Assembly: GCA_020086605.1 (NCBI GenBank)
Contig: JACBWW010000020.1
Location: 14,426,429 to 14,490,428, forward strand
Reading direction: 5' to 3'
Source of the DNA: Lanius collurio
Lineage: Eukaryota; Chordata; Aves; Passeriformes; Laniidae
Length of the DNA: 64,000 nt
The position numbers and the translations under genes are program-made. Shown here piece after piece: positions 25,132-38,750 of this stretch. Within the stretch, counting starts at the first letter, position 1, and every line of letters begins with the position of its first letter. The notes under the pieces were generated by a model. It saw only the letters and a list, made by a program, of their open reading frames with translations, did no database searches and was not told where the DNA came from.

Positions 25132-28100
25132 TCCCCTCTCTGCTGGACCAGCATATATCTCCTGACTTTGCAACTCCTGCATTATAGGTTTATCAATTTT
25201 CCAGCACCTTTAGGCACATAGAGGGTAGCGTCAAAACTAGACGCAAAATCTTTGTCTTGAATATCTGGAGGTCTTTTGCAAAGCTGTATAGGTGAGAAAA
25301 TAAAACAATCAGCACATCCCAACTTCCTGGACTTCACGTGGAAACTGCCCTGCAATCCATTCATCTATTGTCACCAGATGCAGGTGAAAGCTAATGGCTG
25401 GGGTTCTTCTTTAATTGCTGGAGTGTTGGTTACTGATAATATCAGCTATCACTGAAGTATTTTTTCACAAGCCTCTTGAGATCCTTATGGGAGCATGCAG
25501 CTAGGAGGTTGCACTCTTTTTTTCTGCCATGTCAGAGTTAAGGTCTCCAAAACTTGATCTTCCAGAAAGCTCAGCTTGCTCACAGAAGAGATGGTTTGCT
25601 GACCTGTCTCTATCAACCCCAATTTTGCCTGTCATGGAAATAAAGTATGTTAGAAACCAGTATCTGCAATCCTACTTGGGAGTGGACAGTCTGTGCATTT
25701 TTAGATACTGGGAATAAGCCATAACTATGTGTGTCAGTCAGCCAGTGTAATGCGGGTACTGGGACCGTGATTCTGGCTAGGAGACAGCACTACAGAAGTG
25801 AAATTATCGGGTAGATCTGCCTATATACACACTATCATAGGAATAAACACCTAAGGTGGTTCAGATTTGGGAGAGAATTGACAAATGCTGTCCAGGTCTG
25901 AGGTAAGTGAGAAATAGAGGGATATAGTGCTATGGAAGTGTAGGTGTAGCTGGAAGATCTACTGGGGATGGCTCAATCCAGGCCATCAGGCTGCAATTTT
26001 AAAGAAGTTGATTGAAAATGAAACATACAGTAAGGGTTTTAGAGAGTTGTCTATTTGATGTAAATTTCTGCTTAAATTTCTCTCTATTGTTTAATGGGGA
26101 CAAGACTAGTTCATTAAAACCACTGACTAATTTCTAATAATACTTGATGATTAATTTTAGCATATTAAAAATCTATGGCGCTATTGAAGTAGAAAACTTT
26201 GAACACTAACCATTTTGATTTGTCAAAATATTGTAATTTCACAGTCTTTAATTTAAATGCAGTTCCCTAAATCTCAGCTACACATAAGAAATGAGTCATG
26301 AATTTAAATGGAACAGATTAAAATCTAACCAAAAATATGCATAATTTACGCAGGAGATATTGATCTTGTCTGTCCTTTATGCTGTAGCTGTATGTAATAA
26401 AACATGGCCGTTTCTCTGAGTAGGGTGTGTTCACATGAAAGGGAAGAGATTCCAGTAAAAATACTGTGTTTCATGGTGAAGGCCCACACACCTGCAGAGC
26501 ATATGTTCTTTTAAAAATATCTGTGGTTGCAGTTCCCATGTTTTCTGTGTCATTTCTAGGTAGGAGTCACTTTGCATTCTTTGCCCAGTATACATAGCCT
26601 GGCCATTTCTGAAAGATGCATTAAAGTAAGACATATTAGGTACATGCTAGGTAGGACACAGAAGCAAACAAAAGGGCATTGTTTCAAGTGGGAAAATGTC
26701 CCTAATAAGTTTAGGTACATGAGTTACATGAAATTGCATACTTACTTGGACACACCTAGCTTCTACAAATCTTTTTCTTCCATCTCTGTTACTAGAAGTA
26801 TCTCTTTGTACAGACCTTCCACCAATTTCAAATTTGTGAAGATCTCCACTACCTGGGTAACTCCATGGTTGTGTTTGGTAATGGTGATAGTTTACAATAT
26901 ATGTAAATATATGTGTGCTTCTGGGGTGTGTGTGTGTATGTAGGTTCCAAAATCCTGCCTTTTGAAGATTTCGGTAATAAACTGCCAGGATACTGGCTAT
27001 GGGGAAGAGAAATGTGACAGTGTTTGAGGGATCCTTCCCATTAATCTCATACTTGCCTTTATTCTTTCATGGTGTAGCATATCTCTTCACAAGAGTTGGT
27101 CTCCAGCCTCTGCACACACCCTGTGGATACTGAGGAGCAATAGGCAGAGTTTCAGCTACACCAGGCTGTTAAGTAGACCTTGCCACACAGAAAGAAGCTG
27201 TTTGCATATTCATTCCTATACTTACTTCTTTAAAATGCTTTTAATATTGCAGAAATGTATATTATGTATAATTCATTCTCTATTTTCTTTCCTCAGGTCT
27301 GCTTTCCCATTTGTTGGCATAGTACTTACAGATAGAGAATTTAATGTTGAGCTCTGACCTATTGGTTCTATATTTCACATAGTGAATCATAAGCTTTGTG
27401 TCTCTAAATAAGGTGGGATTATCTCACTTGTTTTTCTAGGATTTGCCACCTTTTGAGCAAATTATCATTGTCGTTTTGCCACTGACCTGCTGTCATCCCA
27501 AGATCTTTTTGCAGTAAAATATTTTTCTCACACAACTCCCATGCTGTTCTCAGAAGAGTCATGTTAGCATATGTGTATGAGCTTTTGGGAATGTAAGTTG
27601 ATTCTCATCATCTGTTTTAACTGGTGAGGAGTTTTCTTTTTTTAGGTTGTTTTTTTTTTTTCCTTTTTACTTTTTTTTGTCTTATTTTCCTTAATCTGAA
27701 CTATTTTCTCCTTAACATGTCTTAATTTGACAAATAATTTTTGTAGTCTTAGTTGATCCTCTTCTCTTTCTGCCATCCATTTAACTCTTGACTAGTCTTT
27801 TCCATTGGGTAGTTCCTCTCTTGTTGGCCTTAGAAATCTGAAATCTGCTAATGTGAGAGTCTAAGAAAAGAAAGAATGTTTATCATAAAATGGCAGAGTT
27901 GGTGCTGGTTGGAAAAAGCCACAGGGATGAGGAAAGACAAGATAAGGATCTGTATACATGGCAGGACAGAGAAGATTCACTGCTCATGAAACCACAATGC
28001 TGTAACAGGGGATGAAATCATCTGGAGAATGACTTAATTCCCACTCTAAGGTGATCTCCTACTAGGTAAAGATATTAAGATGAGGAACTGAAAAACATGT

Positions 28101-31100
28101 GAGAGAAACCTGCTGTGTTTTTCACACAAGAAGCATTTTTGCAGAATATCCAACTGTTTTGTTTTGTTTTTTTAAATTATCGTTTCCGTTTGCCGATGCT
28201 TTTTTACAGCCTGTATCTCCTGTGCAATTGTTAGGCTTCTACAATTTTCTTCCAGCATGTTTGTAGACAGTGAAGAACAGCAAGTGAGAATATCAAAATT
28301 AGCCTTGAGGCCCAATAGAAGGTGATATTAGATTATCCCAGCTGAGCTGCAAGGAGACAGTCAGGGAGCCACTGAAGTGAGGTAGTTAGCAAAGCGATCT
28401 AAGAAGATGGTAATACTGAAAGCAGGGCTAGAGACATGCATGATGCTTATTTGGCCTGAAGCAAGGTTGATGTTTTATGGTGGTGACATTTTATTTTTTT
28501 TTATAAAAGGAGGGGGACAGCATCAGCTTTCAGTGAGACAAGTAATTCAGTGAAGGAAATGTACCTGACTTGTAATGCGGAGAGATACCCTGTGAAATGA
28601 ATGTCAGGTGAAAACTAGAACTGGAAAGAGATTTAGTGAAATTGGTAATTTGGTTAAAACATCAGCATAATATTTTTTTAACAGAGAACAAAACTGCTGA
28701 ATTGGTGAAAGATTATAGATGGCAACAGCAGATGTAAATTTAAGACTCTAATAGGCATTGGTCCTCTGGTATGTTTAGTAAGTTATTCTCTTATTCTCCA
28801 GGTAACATTAAAGTCCAAATGAATGTCCACTAAAAATAAGAAGCAGATATTTTCATACTACCTACCCTGGTACATGAATTTATCTACTGTGGCTTTTAAA
28901 CCTGAAGGAAGATTGAGTTTACACAATTAGGGCTGATAGACTTTTAGTCTTTGTATAATCTTTAGAAGAATGGCACCAAATCAGTGCCATATTCAGGTTT
29001 CGTTGGAGACATGTTAATGAAATTTACAAGGTGCAAGTGCTGGATGATGGGATCTCACAAAGCCTTCCTTGTCCTAAGGTACATCTCTGTCTATTTCTAT
29101 GTTGTTCGTGCTACTTGCTATAAAGTACTTTCTTTTTCCTTGTGTATGTACATTTTTAGAATAAATAGGGAGCCTTCATGAGAGACATTTCCTGGCATAT
29201 CTATGAGCAGAACAACCTTGCTTTAAAAGAAAAGCTATAAACAGTACTTCTGGCATTATTCACTACTCTAGGACACTTGCCTTAGTGAGAAAAATTAGTG
29301 AGATGCTTTCTAGGGCAGGCACCATGTTTGTGTAGTCTCATGCCTTGCACAAGACCTGTGCCTCTGTTTTTGCTTTGATAGCCTGAAAGGCAGGATCTTG
29401 AAGCCATGAGATGACTGAAAACCCAAGGACAGGCTTTTATTTTGTTCAGGTAGGACCTGAGCCCTGGTTTAGCAGGTGTCCATCTTGCCAAAAATGCATG
29501 AAGGACAATTAAACAAAGGTATGCAAACCTCGTGTGTCTCCTTGCAAAAGTGTAGTACAGACACAGCTGAGGTATCTTGAGCGGAGATGCAGCTGGGGTG
29601 GGTAGAAGAGCATCACTGAGCTTGGGGAACTGGCAGAAAGTTGTGTGATCCTACCAAAATGCAATATACACACAGGCTATGGCCAGTCCCAGTGCCTTCA
29701 TAGATCATTGTGTCTGAATGAGTTGATCTTTAATATGGCATTTCACTTCCCTTGAGCTTCTAAGAGGAGGTTGAATACAGTGTTTAAGTGAAAAATGAGC
29801 AATAAAGCTGTTGGTAAAGACCACAAAGCCAGCTTCAAAACTGCTATTAATCTTTCATGGTCTACCTGCTATAAAAAAAGAGATTAAATGTATATATTGG
29901 CTGCAAGAGGATATTGTTGCAATTTTGCAATGTGTCCCACTCTAAACTTAAGAACTTATATTAATGCTTGGAAAGCAAGTTTTTGTAGTCCAATGACTAG
30001 AGGAAGTGCAGCAGAAAGGACAGGAAGTTGGATGCTTAGGAAGCCCTGACTAGGAGGACTTCCTCCTTTACTTGAAGAAAATCCTGTAGATCCCTCTCCA
30101 TAGTGCTCACTGGGGGAAGTAGTGGTTAGGAAACTGGTGAGTTATTACTGTGAGAAGTAATCTTTTGTCTGCATTTGGGACTTTGAGTTGTCCTTGCTTC
30201 CTTTGATTATTACCATAGAAGATTGTCATTAATTTGGTGGCAAGCAGAAGCTTTACATCAAGGGCTTGAAAAAATGATCATTGCCCCAACTAATTTTGAA
30301 ATCAATATTTGTCTCCAGAACATTTTCCAGATAGTAGCAGGAGAACAAGATCAAATAAGTATTCCAGATGGAGAATTGTCTTTAATTTGAGCTTCTGTGT
30401 GGAAGATCTTTTTTTTCTGTGAACAGTTGCTTGCAAATTTCTTGTAGTTCAACAGGCACTCATGACTTCCCTCTTCACCTTGTTTCTTTTCACTTCAGTA
30501 GAAGGAACATATGCAGTGATTTCAGGCACTAAGGTCTCACGACAAGAATGAAAGCAGATCAGACACTACAGATATCACACATTTAAAATGAAATCCGAAA
30601 TCTCATTCTGTTTGCGGTCACAGTGCAAATATTTTTTGTAACTACCTTTCTGCTACCTACTTTTCAAACCTAAAATTATAGACCAGGAAATGGTATAGCA
30701 GTCACTGCTTCCATGTGGACATGACCAAGTGACCCTACCACAAAACTTTCTTTTGTACAAAATACAGTTATGGAGCTTTCATTTTTTTTGTGGCTACATC
30801 AACAACTTTAGGAAATACACTCATCTGGGAGATATCTTAATGCTCTCATCTCCAGGCAGCTGCTGTTTCTTACATCCTCATCTTATTTTCAGTAGTAGCC
30901 AAATGTGTCTGTTTTGAAGAATTCGAAGGACTTTACTTAGAACTCTACCTTGAATTTGGAAAAAAACCCTGTGACCAACCAAATAAACCAAAACAAAAAA
31001 TAAACCAACCAAAAAAACCCCCATCCCAAAACGTTTGCTTTTGTCCCTTTTCTAGGAAGAACCTAAGCTTGTTTGCTGTCCTGTTGGGCACCTCACGGTA

Positions 31101-31912
31101 TTACCTTATTGTCATGTGTCAGTTTTGTAATGAAGTTTAGCTGGAGGAATTGCAGAAATAGATTTACATTGGACATATACAGAAATCCTGTGGCATCTGT
31201 GAGAAGCAGGTATCTGCATTGTGTTAAAAGTTTCATAAATAGAAATCTGCAATTTCTGTGAATTCTTTCAAGGGTAAATGACACAGAGCACTTTGGACTG
31301 ACAAGAAGAACTATTAAATGTACACCCCATATATTCTGATCTTTGATAAGCTTTTTCCATAAGTATGAAAATAATTAATGTGGTAAGAGACTAATTCAGC
31401 TAGCTTTACATTAATGGTATTGCGAAACATTTTGTGGTTTTGGATAACAGAATTTATGGGGAGTATTTACTATAAATGGATGATTTGCACACAAAATTTT
31501 TCATATCTATACTTTAAAACTAGATGTATTTAGTCATAGCAGTTGGGAAACACAGTGAAAAAATTCTTAAACCTTAAATAATTTTTTTTTTAGATTTTCT
31601 GGGAATTTAAAAAGGAAAGCAGGCCATCCCTAAGCTACCATTGTTGGTCACTGCTTGAGCCTGACTATCAGGTTAGAAGGGCTTTTTGTCCCTTGACTGG
31701 ATACAGCCCTTTATAGGGTTTCAAAAAAGCAGTTTCAAAAAAATTGATTTTTTTTTCTCTTTTATGAAATACTAAATCACTTTGCAAGGAAGTAGCCACT
31801 CTTTCAGTATAGAAACACTTGGGAGGTATAATAATGCTTTAGTATAAAGAAGAGTGAGTTATAAACTCACGTTGTAAATACCTGGACTCATTTTATAGAG
31901 TGTCTTTTGGAC

Positions 31913-31958
31913 TTATACAATAAAGATAATCTAGCTGCTATTATACAATAAAGATAAT
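31913..31958. repeat. Tandem duplication, period 28
   Basis: TTATACAATAAAGATAAT at 31913-31930 recurs exactly at 31941-31958. This is a recent short tandem duplication with no coding consequence. Confidence 0.9.
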
Positions 31959-34858
31959 GGAGCTCTGGTTCTTAGTGCATCTGAAATACATTAATTTTCG
32001 AACTTAGATGTTCAAAATCTACTGTATTATTATCCTGCAAATTTGACTGGAGAAGGAATGAAACATTTTCTCGTGTGTCACTATTGTGTTTCTCCTGATT
32101 GCAAGAATCCTGAAGCATTCTTTTTATCTCTGGAGGAGTTTAAAGATTAAGGTAAAGTAATGATGCATGATGTGGTTGGAAACTTGGTTAAGTAAAAGTA
32201 GCATTGAGTTATTTATTTTTTACAGTGATGTTGATGTATTCACTGTACTTGGATTTACAACAAATAGCCTACTTCTGCAGTTTTAATTAAACATGACTGG
32301 CTTAAAATGTGAAAGTGGTAAACAGGATTTACAAATTGTTGTTTGCCTGAGGATGGGATTTAGAACTTGTCGCTTAGAGACACATTTTTAACTTTTGATT
32401 GGTTCTTTCAATACATAGAATATGAATTAAACCCAGAAAAGATACTCAGTCACTCATGGACTCATGGATCTGAATAAATATTGAAGGACATGTAGTAAGA
32501 AGTTTTGAGAAGCATGACAATCTTTGCAATCTATAAAGGTCTTGCTTATAAAACCAGAGGTGGCCTCTGTACACTGGTTTCCATTATGCAGTCAATGGAA
32601 TGCTGACTATCATATTAACATTGTCAGAGAGCTTTGCATTAGGAGCAATTCACAAACCTTGTGGTAATGGGGTTGCCAAAAGCAGGGGTCCATCTTACTG
32701 TTAAAAGAAGCAGGAGGCTGTGCCATGGCTGACTTGGTAGCCAGTGTTGTGGATCCTGTTTTCATTTGCTCATCTCTTAAACACCTTATTTTTGTAACTG
32801 CAGATATGGAGAAGCTTTTATTCATTTGTCTGTTAGACCTTCCTCTGTGTCTCCTCCAGCATTAAGAGTCGTCTCATGTGGGTGTCTTTGCATATCCTCT
32901 GGAAACCTTTGTGTGCTTCTGAATACTCATGGGATTTTTGTGTTCCTTTTATGCCATTTATAAAACACCTGCTGATGAGGGAAAGGCTCTTAGCAGGCTG
33001 CCAGGCAGATTGCAGCTCACTAGGCTTTCATCAGTAGGGGACTTCTCTCCATGGCTGTGTGACAAGCGTGTGATCTGACTGAAACCCACAGGGCACATGC
33101 AGCCCCTTCAGCTCTGTTAAACTGACGTTGTTCTGCCTTCTCTTAATGGAGACATTTAAAAAAAAGGCACAGTGGAATGGCTCAAGGGAAAAATGATATA
33201 TTTGAGCCAGTAAACTGAGGTCAAGAGAAGTAAACTAGGATTAATCTGGTTTGTGTTGAAGATGATGGAATTTTATATACATGGAAATTAAATGTAATAT
33301 TCAATACACTATAACATTCACTGAATCAGTGAGACGCATTGCTTTGATTGCCGTGGATTTGGCTCAGAGCTTTGTTATCTCTTCTTGCTGGATCATTCCA
33401 CCTGGCCTTAAAAATGGCAAAACTGTTTTTATGAAGGAATCAGAGAAAATAATTAGAACACTATTTTATCCATTTTCCCTGACTTACTTCCCACTTCCTG
33501 GGAGATAGATTGTTTTACAGTCAAGAAAATGTCGAGAAATACATGGACTTTGATACTTCTATTCATATTACAGAAAGAGTGTTGTTATTGCTATTTTTAT
33601 TTTTTTTTTGGTCAAGATGAATAAAAATAAGATAGTTCCACCTTGAGCTATGCCCAAGGATTGCAGATGGCTGACAGCTTCAGAGATGTGTGAGTATATT
33701 TGAAGCTAAAAAACCTGTCTCCAAGTTGGTGTTTGTCTATAACTACAACTGGCAAAGCATATACTCAAAGAAAGGGAAGGAAAGAAATGTGCAATATTTC
33801 CTGCAATCTCATGCCAGACAACTGTGTGGTACCATTTATCATTTCTTTCACCTGCCATATAAATATTTTTTTCTTCTACATCAATGGCAACTTTATTCTG
33901 CAATGACAGATTAAATTTGATTTGCTTTCTTAGAGTCAGAGGGACTCCCCATAATAACCAACATTTTGCTTGTACTTACAGGTCGGAGCAAGTAGACACT
34001 CACATGCTATCAAGAAGTTTAATGTCTGCTTCACATAAAAAGCTATGTTTCTGTCAATTCATAGTAGTGAAAAAAATATCTGTGGGGTGATCAGTATCTC
34101 CTATGGTAGTGGCTACAGGAATGCTGTGAAAGTACAAAATAGGTAGATGTACTGATGGAGGAGCGTTGTCATAAGTCTCAGAATTTTGTTTACAAGTTTG
34201 CTCTTTTTGTTTTTATTTTCATTTAGGGTTTTTGTTTGTTTTTTTTTTTTTTTTTGTTTTGCTTCTCTTTCCCCTTTTTTCCCCCTCTGGATTCTTGGTA
34301 GGCATCTACTCAAATTCCTATACTTATAATTGTTGTTATCATAAAAATTTTAAACCTCATAAAAAATAGGAAATTTTTTCAGGAAATACTACTATTGTTT
34401 CATTACCACTTTGTTTTTGCTTTTTTTTTTGTCTCTGGGCAAATGGTTGACTTTTACATGTTTCTTCTTCATGAGCTCATAAATTTAAATTCTTTTGAAT
34501 GATCCTTAATATTCTTGATGCATTTTTAAAATTATTTCTTACATTTGCTGCTATTGCCTTTTGTGATTATGATTTTTCTCTAAGAAGTATAGTATCTAGT
34601 CAGACTTACGTGTTCTCCATTTTACTCACTGTGGATGTAACAGTGAAAACCTACTTTTATTATCTCATATCCCAAGCATATTAAGACCTGAATTCGAAAC
34701 TGCTTTCTTACTATCTAACCTACTGCAAAAGCTTTTGTCTGTAATGGCTCTATATGGCATCTAAACATATATTTGGAGAATCTCAATAAAGATTTCCTTC
34801 CGGAGTTCTATATACACCTTCCTGGTATTAATAATAAGATTATAATTCTTCTTCTGGG

Positions 34859-34879
34859 AAAACAAACAAACAAACAAAC
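34859..34879. repeat. (AAAC)5 microsatellite
   Basis: Five tandem AAAC units in AT-rich non-coding DNA. Confidence 0.9.
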
Positions 34880-37479
34880 TAATAAAATTTGGAACATAAA
34901 AATTCACAAGTTCATGGCAAAAACTTTTAACCGCATTTTACCTCCTAAATTTTAAGCCATATTTTCTGAAGGCTCAGCATTTATCAAACAAATAATGACC
35001 CAGCCACTGCTCCACCATGCATTATTTTTGTGCCTGTAATGTTGCCAGAATTTTTTGTGTACTCTGGTTTCCTTTCTTGTGCAGTGTGAGCACTTGGGTC
35101 CAAGAAGAATTTTGTCCATTTATATATGATTATTTAGTCTTTGAGTTAATATGAACTCTATGCTAATATGTATAGTTTCTTGTAATATTGTTCTACATGT
35201 AATCACAGCCATATTTGTTACACTGATTTTGCCATCAGATACTCCCTAAACAGTTCAGGGGTATCTGATCCCAGAACAAGGCATAACATGCCAACTTTAT
35301 AAATCTGAAAGTTTTTATTATATGTGGTAGGTATAATGGCAGTCCACAGAATGTAAAGCTCTCTAAAATAAACTTTCTGTGTATATTATCCTTGGCTAGG
35401 CACTTTCTAGAAAAAACTTCCTCCTAAGTTTTCCTAATAAAGTCAATGACTTTCTGTATGCAGCCCATCTTTCTTCTTCTTTTCCTTACTCTTCCTATTG
35501 TACTTATTGCTTCACTCCTGTTTTTCAGATAGGGCTGCAGTCAGAATGAGTCATTTGCCAAGGACAGCTACTGCCTAATACTGCAAGAGCAAATAAGGAA
35601 AACAAAACCAAGAAAAAAAAATTCAATTTGTTTCCTAGCAGTGACACAAAATTTTAATAACGTTTTCATTGATTACAATTTCTTGCTCAGCATTTACATT
35701 AACAGAAAAAATATTACAGTCTGTAATGCAAGACTAAAGCACTGATGAATCGTTTACTGCATCGATCAGCTACTTAATTAGAAGTAATTGTTCATAGACT
35801 TCCCCCATGAAAGACCTCATTATTACAATAATCGTATTATGTAGGTTTTCAGAGTATTCTGAAATACCTTGCCTAATGTGGCTGTGGAAATTGCTTGAGA
35901 TTTTAGTCTAGGAAAAACAAAGATCAGAAAGAAGCCCCTCAATGTGGTCTGGCAGAATTGTCCCAGCGCTCTACACTGAGGCAATGCAGCAGATTGTACA
36001 GGCCAGTGCACAGCCCAGAACAACCCCTCTGTAGGACTGTGGGGTGAGGACAGGCTGCTGCCCAAGTAGGCTGTGACAGGTGCTCTGTTCCTAGGGAGGC
36101 CGTGGCAGGACCTCAGGAAGCAGAATGCAGGACTGAGATCTGGGAGAATGGGAGCAGGTGAGTGACAGCTCAGTCCTCAGGCAGACCTCTGCAAACTGCC
36201 TGGGGTGTCAGGCTGAAACGTTTCAGGAAGGTAGGGCTCCTTTAGAGAATGTCAGGTATTGCTAAATGGCATTAACTCATGCTAGCAGATGTTAACTTGT
36301 GAAAGGCAGGAGGATACGAGCAAGGGTAGAGGGTTCTTTGAGAGACTTGGTGAGCCACGGCTGTCTCATGAAGTGTGAGAGTCCTCACAGTGAAAGCCAT
36401 GAAAATTCCTGGCACTGCACTCTTTCCTTGCAGATCCAGATGAGATGTTGTGTTTGTTAGAGCTCCACTACCTTAATCAGCCGAGAACATTTTTCCTTTT
36501 TGGTGTTACAACATCTGAGGCAGGAAAACCAGCATCTAATCATCTATTCTTGGAAATGACGGTGAGTTTACCTAAGTGATTCTAAGGATTAACTGGAATC
36601 ATGGCGAAAGATCTCAACCTGTCTAAGCAGTAAATGATCTGAACTGCTTTCTGCATTGAGACTGATGATGGCTGCCAAGTCAAGCTGCTGAAGTATCTTG
36701 TTTAGGCTTATTAGTAGGGGTGTGATCCTTTGTTCTGGCTGGGTTCCACCTGGAACTTTTGCTCTCTGGCACATATCCATAAATGTCTCATAAGAACAGA
36801 GCCCCAGCTGACTGTGATGGTGGTTACTAGATTGCTGCTTAAAAGCTTAGCGCTATCGGGGTGATGAAGGCAAGAGTTACTGTCACGTGAAAACACAAGT
36901 TGCAGAAAGTGGGGATGGAGGAAGAAAAGGAGAGAGATGGGAAAGAAGGGGAAAGGAAAGGAAATAGATCAATGTCCTTCCCTTGTTCTGCAAAGAACAT
37001 AAGATAATTTGTGCAGTTTGCATTGCTCATCTAACAAAAACCATTTAAACAATTTCAAAGTTTTCTGTGAAGTTAGTATAAAATAGCAGTGTGCCTAGAA
37101 TAGCACACCATTATTAATTCTGAAATTGTTTCAAAGTCCCCCTTTTCCTCCCACTCCACACATTACAGAGACACAGTTACTGTTATTTTTATGCTTAACT
37201 CTCAGTATATTTGAAAATGAACAATGAAGTATGCGCAAACAATAGAATCAGGAAAATAGTACATACATTATTGAATTCTGCTTCAGTTACACGGGTCTAT
37301 AGCATGTCCCTTTTAGCTCTGGGTTGAAACTGGTTCAACTGAAGGTAACAGCAGTCCTTTAGCTTTTTGGGTATTAGAAAATACAGAAATAAATTAACCA
37401 ATTCCCACTGACTTGATTGCACGAAATACTGCACAATCATCTGCTTTTCACAGGAGTAGACGTAAAGCTACAGAATTTT

Positions 37480-37760
37480 TCCCAAGCCTGTCCCCTTGTA
37501 ATCGAGAAGCAGCTGATTTTGCCCGAGAGTTGCTGTTGCGGCGCTGCCGTGTGAGTGCTGCTGGCGCAGAGCGCCGGGGCGGCCCCGCGGCGCCCCCTGG
37601 GATGTGTGCCCTCGTGTGGCCGGCTGCGGCACTGCACGGCGGGGGGCGGCCCGAGGAGCCTCCGCACGCGGGTCCCTCTGCCGGGACTGAACGCAGCCTC
37701 AGTGTTGGGACCGGTCTGTAAAGGAAGGGCTGGCTGGCAGAGAACGAGAAGAAACTGCTC
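37480..37760. promoter_or_regulatory. Isolated CpG island, candidate promoter
   Basis: About 25 CpG dinucleotides fall within roughly 230 bases (37500-37730), against almost none in the surrounding kilobases. There are Sp1-type GGGGCGG boxes (37577-37583 and about 37643-37649). A consensus-like 5' splice site GTGAGT lies at 37551-37556, and a CTCF-like core at 37590-37600. Both strands carry 100-codon-scale open frames, as expected for GC-rich DNA, and neither product is recognised. In vertebrates such islands usually mark transcription starts. No coding gene is visible downstream on either strand, so a non-coding RNA promoter or an enhancer-type island is the most likely reading. It lies about 21 kb upstream of GRXCR1. 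Confidence 0.6.
37590..37600 (-). promoter_or_regulatory. CTCF-like core motif
   Basis: GCGCCCCCTGG on the plus strand is the reverse complement of CCAGGGGGCGC, the core of the CTCF consensus. The flank after the core (GATG) departs from the usual TGG. The site would be oriented on the minus strand, facing away from GRXCR1. Confidence 0.4.
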
Positions 37761-38461
37761 AATCACTCCCGTGTTTCTGTGAGCTGGAAGGGGGATGAAC
37801 TTCACCTCGTGGGATTTTGTTTTCCCCAGATATTTGGGAATGGTCGTCTGAGGCAGAAGTAATAACCAGTCAAAACAAGTCTTAGTTTCACATAGAAAAA
37901 GTATTTCTGCTTGTGCCTGTGACTGAAATTAATTTCACTTACCATGAGTCAAATATGAGTCATGTTGAATAGAAGCATAATTCATGATTGTCTTGTGATT
38001 ATTTGCTCTGTCTGAAAGTTCTGTGTATGTGCTTGGCAATATTTTTTCTTATTGTATCAAAATATTTTAACCTGCAATCATACTTTTGAACCACATTTTT
38101 TTGGTTTTTACTGTATGTGATATTATCTTCAATATCTTTATTCTACAACTGTTTATAACTCACCATTTATACTGCCATAAAACAAGCTAGATCTGTTATG
38201 AGGGATCAAGGTACGTTTTTGGCCTAAGATAGCATGGGGCTAAGTATTGTAATAATAAGATTATAAAATACTTCAGCTACCACTTTGAAAACAAGTGTAC
38301 TGACTTGCATTGGATTTCACAATGTACATTCCTTCTTAAGGAGTTGGAAAATCAACACAGTCATATTTGTGTTAGGGAATGAAGGTGGGTCAAAGCTAAC
38401 ATGACCAACAGGCCTGGGGGGATAAGAGAACAAATATGATATTTTGTGCCGGTGTTTTACA
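37761..38461. other. Intergenic non-coding DNA
   Basis: AT-rich sequence between the CpG island and the CR1 fragment. I see no gene or clear regulatory motif. Confidence 0.6.
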
Positions 38462-38750
38462 TAATCATAGAATTCACAGAATGTTAAAAGGTTGAATGGG
38501 ACCTTAAAGACCATCCAGTCCCAACCCCCTCTGCCATGGATACGGACACCTCCCACGAGACCAGGTTGTTCAAGGGCTTATCCAGCCTGTCCTTGAACAC
38601 TGCCAGGGGTGGAATATCTGCAGCCTCCCTGTGCAACCTGTTGCAGTGCTTCATCATCTTCACAGTTAAGAATTTCTCCCTCATATCTAACCTAAATTCC
38701 CTCTCTTTCAAGTTGTACCCATTACTCCTTGTCCTATCTCTAGGAAATGA
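38462..38750 (-). mobile_element. CR1 LINE 3'-end fragment, minus orientation
   Basis: The left edge carries the CR1 3' terminus (ATCATAGAATTCACAGAATG, then a GGTTGAATGGGACCTTAAAG-like block). On the minus strand the sequence reads the typical FRLDMREKFL...KMMKHCNRLHREAAD...LDKPLNNL-like peptide of the CR1 3' region. It is truncated at about 38750 and encodes no working protein. It is an independent insertion from the pair at 4350-5470. Confidence 0.88.

Larger units (their letters stand above)
23381..37479. other. Intergenic non-coding DNA
   Basis: No gene is supported in 14 kb. Visible features include a CRE palindrome (24902-24909), a Maf/AP-1-type site (25120-25131), a short TG repeat (26926-26938), an A/C-rich asymmetric patch (30960-31025), a 28-bp tandem duplication (31913-31958), a T-rich tract (34227-34258), an AAAC repeat (34859-34879) and a purine-rich stretch (36916-36966). 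Open frames are short and unrecognised. Confidence 0.65.

Noticed and set aside
27882..27930. Possible old CR1 3' tail (ATAAAATGGCAGAG, then GGTTGGAAAAAGCC)
   Set aside because: The match is short and the rest of the CR1 3' region is not visible beside it.
37413..37805. Overlapping 100-122-codon frames on both strands of the CpG island
   Set aside because: GC-rich DNA lacks stop codons by composition. Neither product has a recognised domain, and the two strands are equally open.
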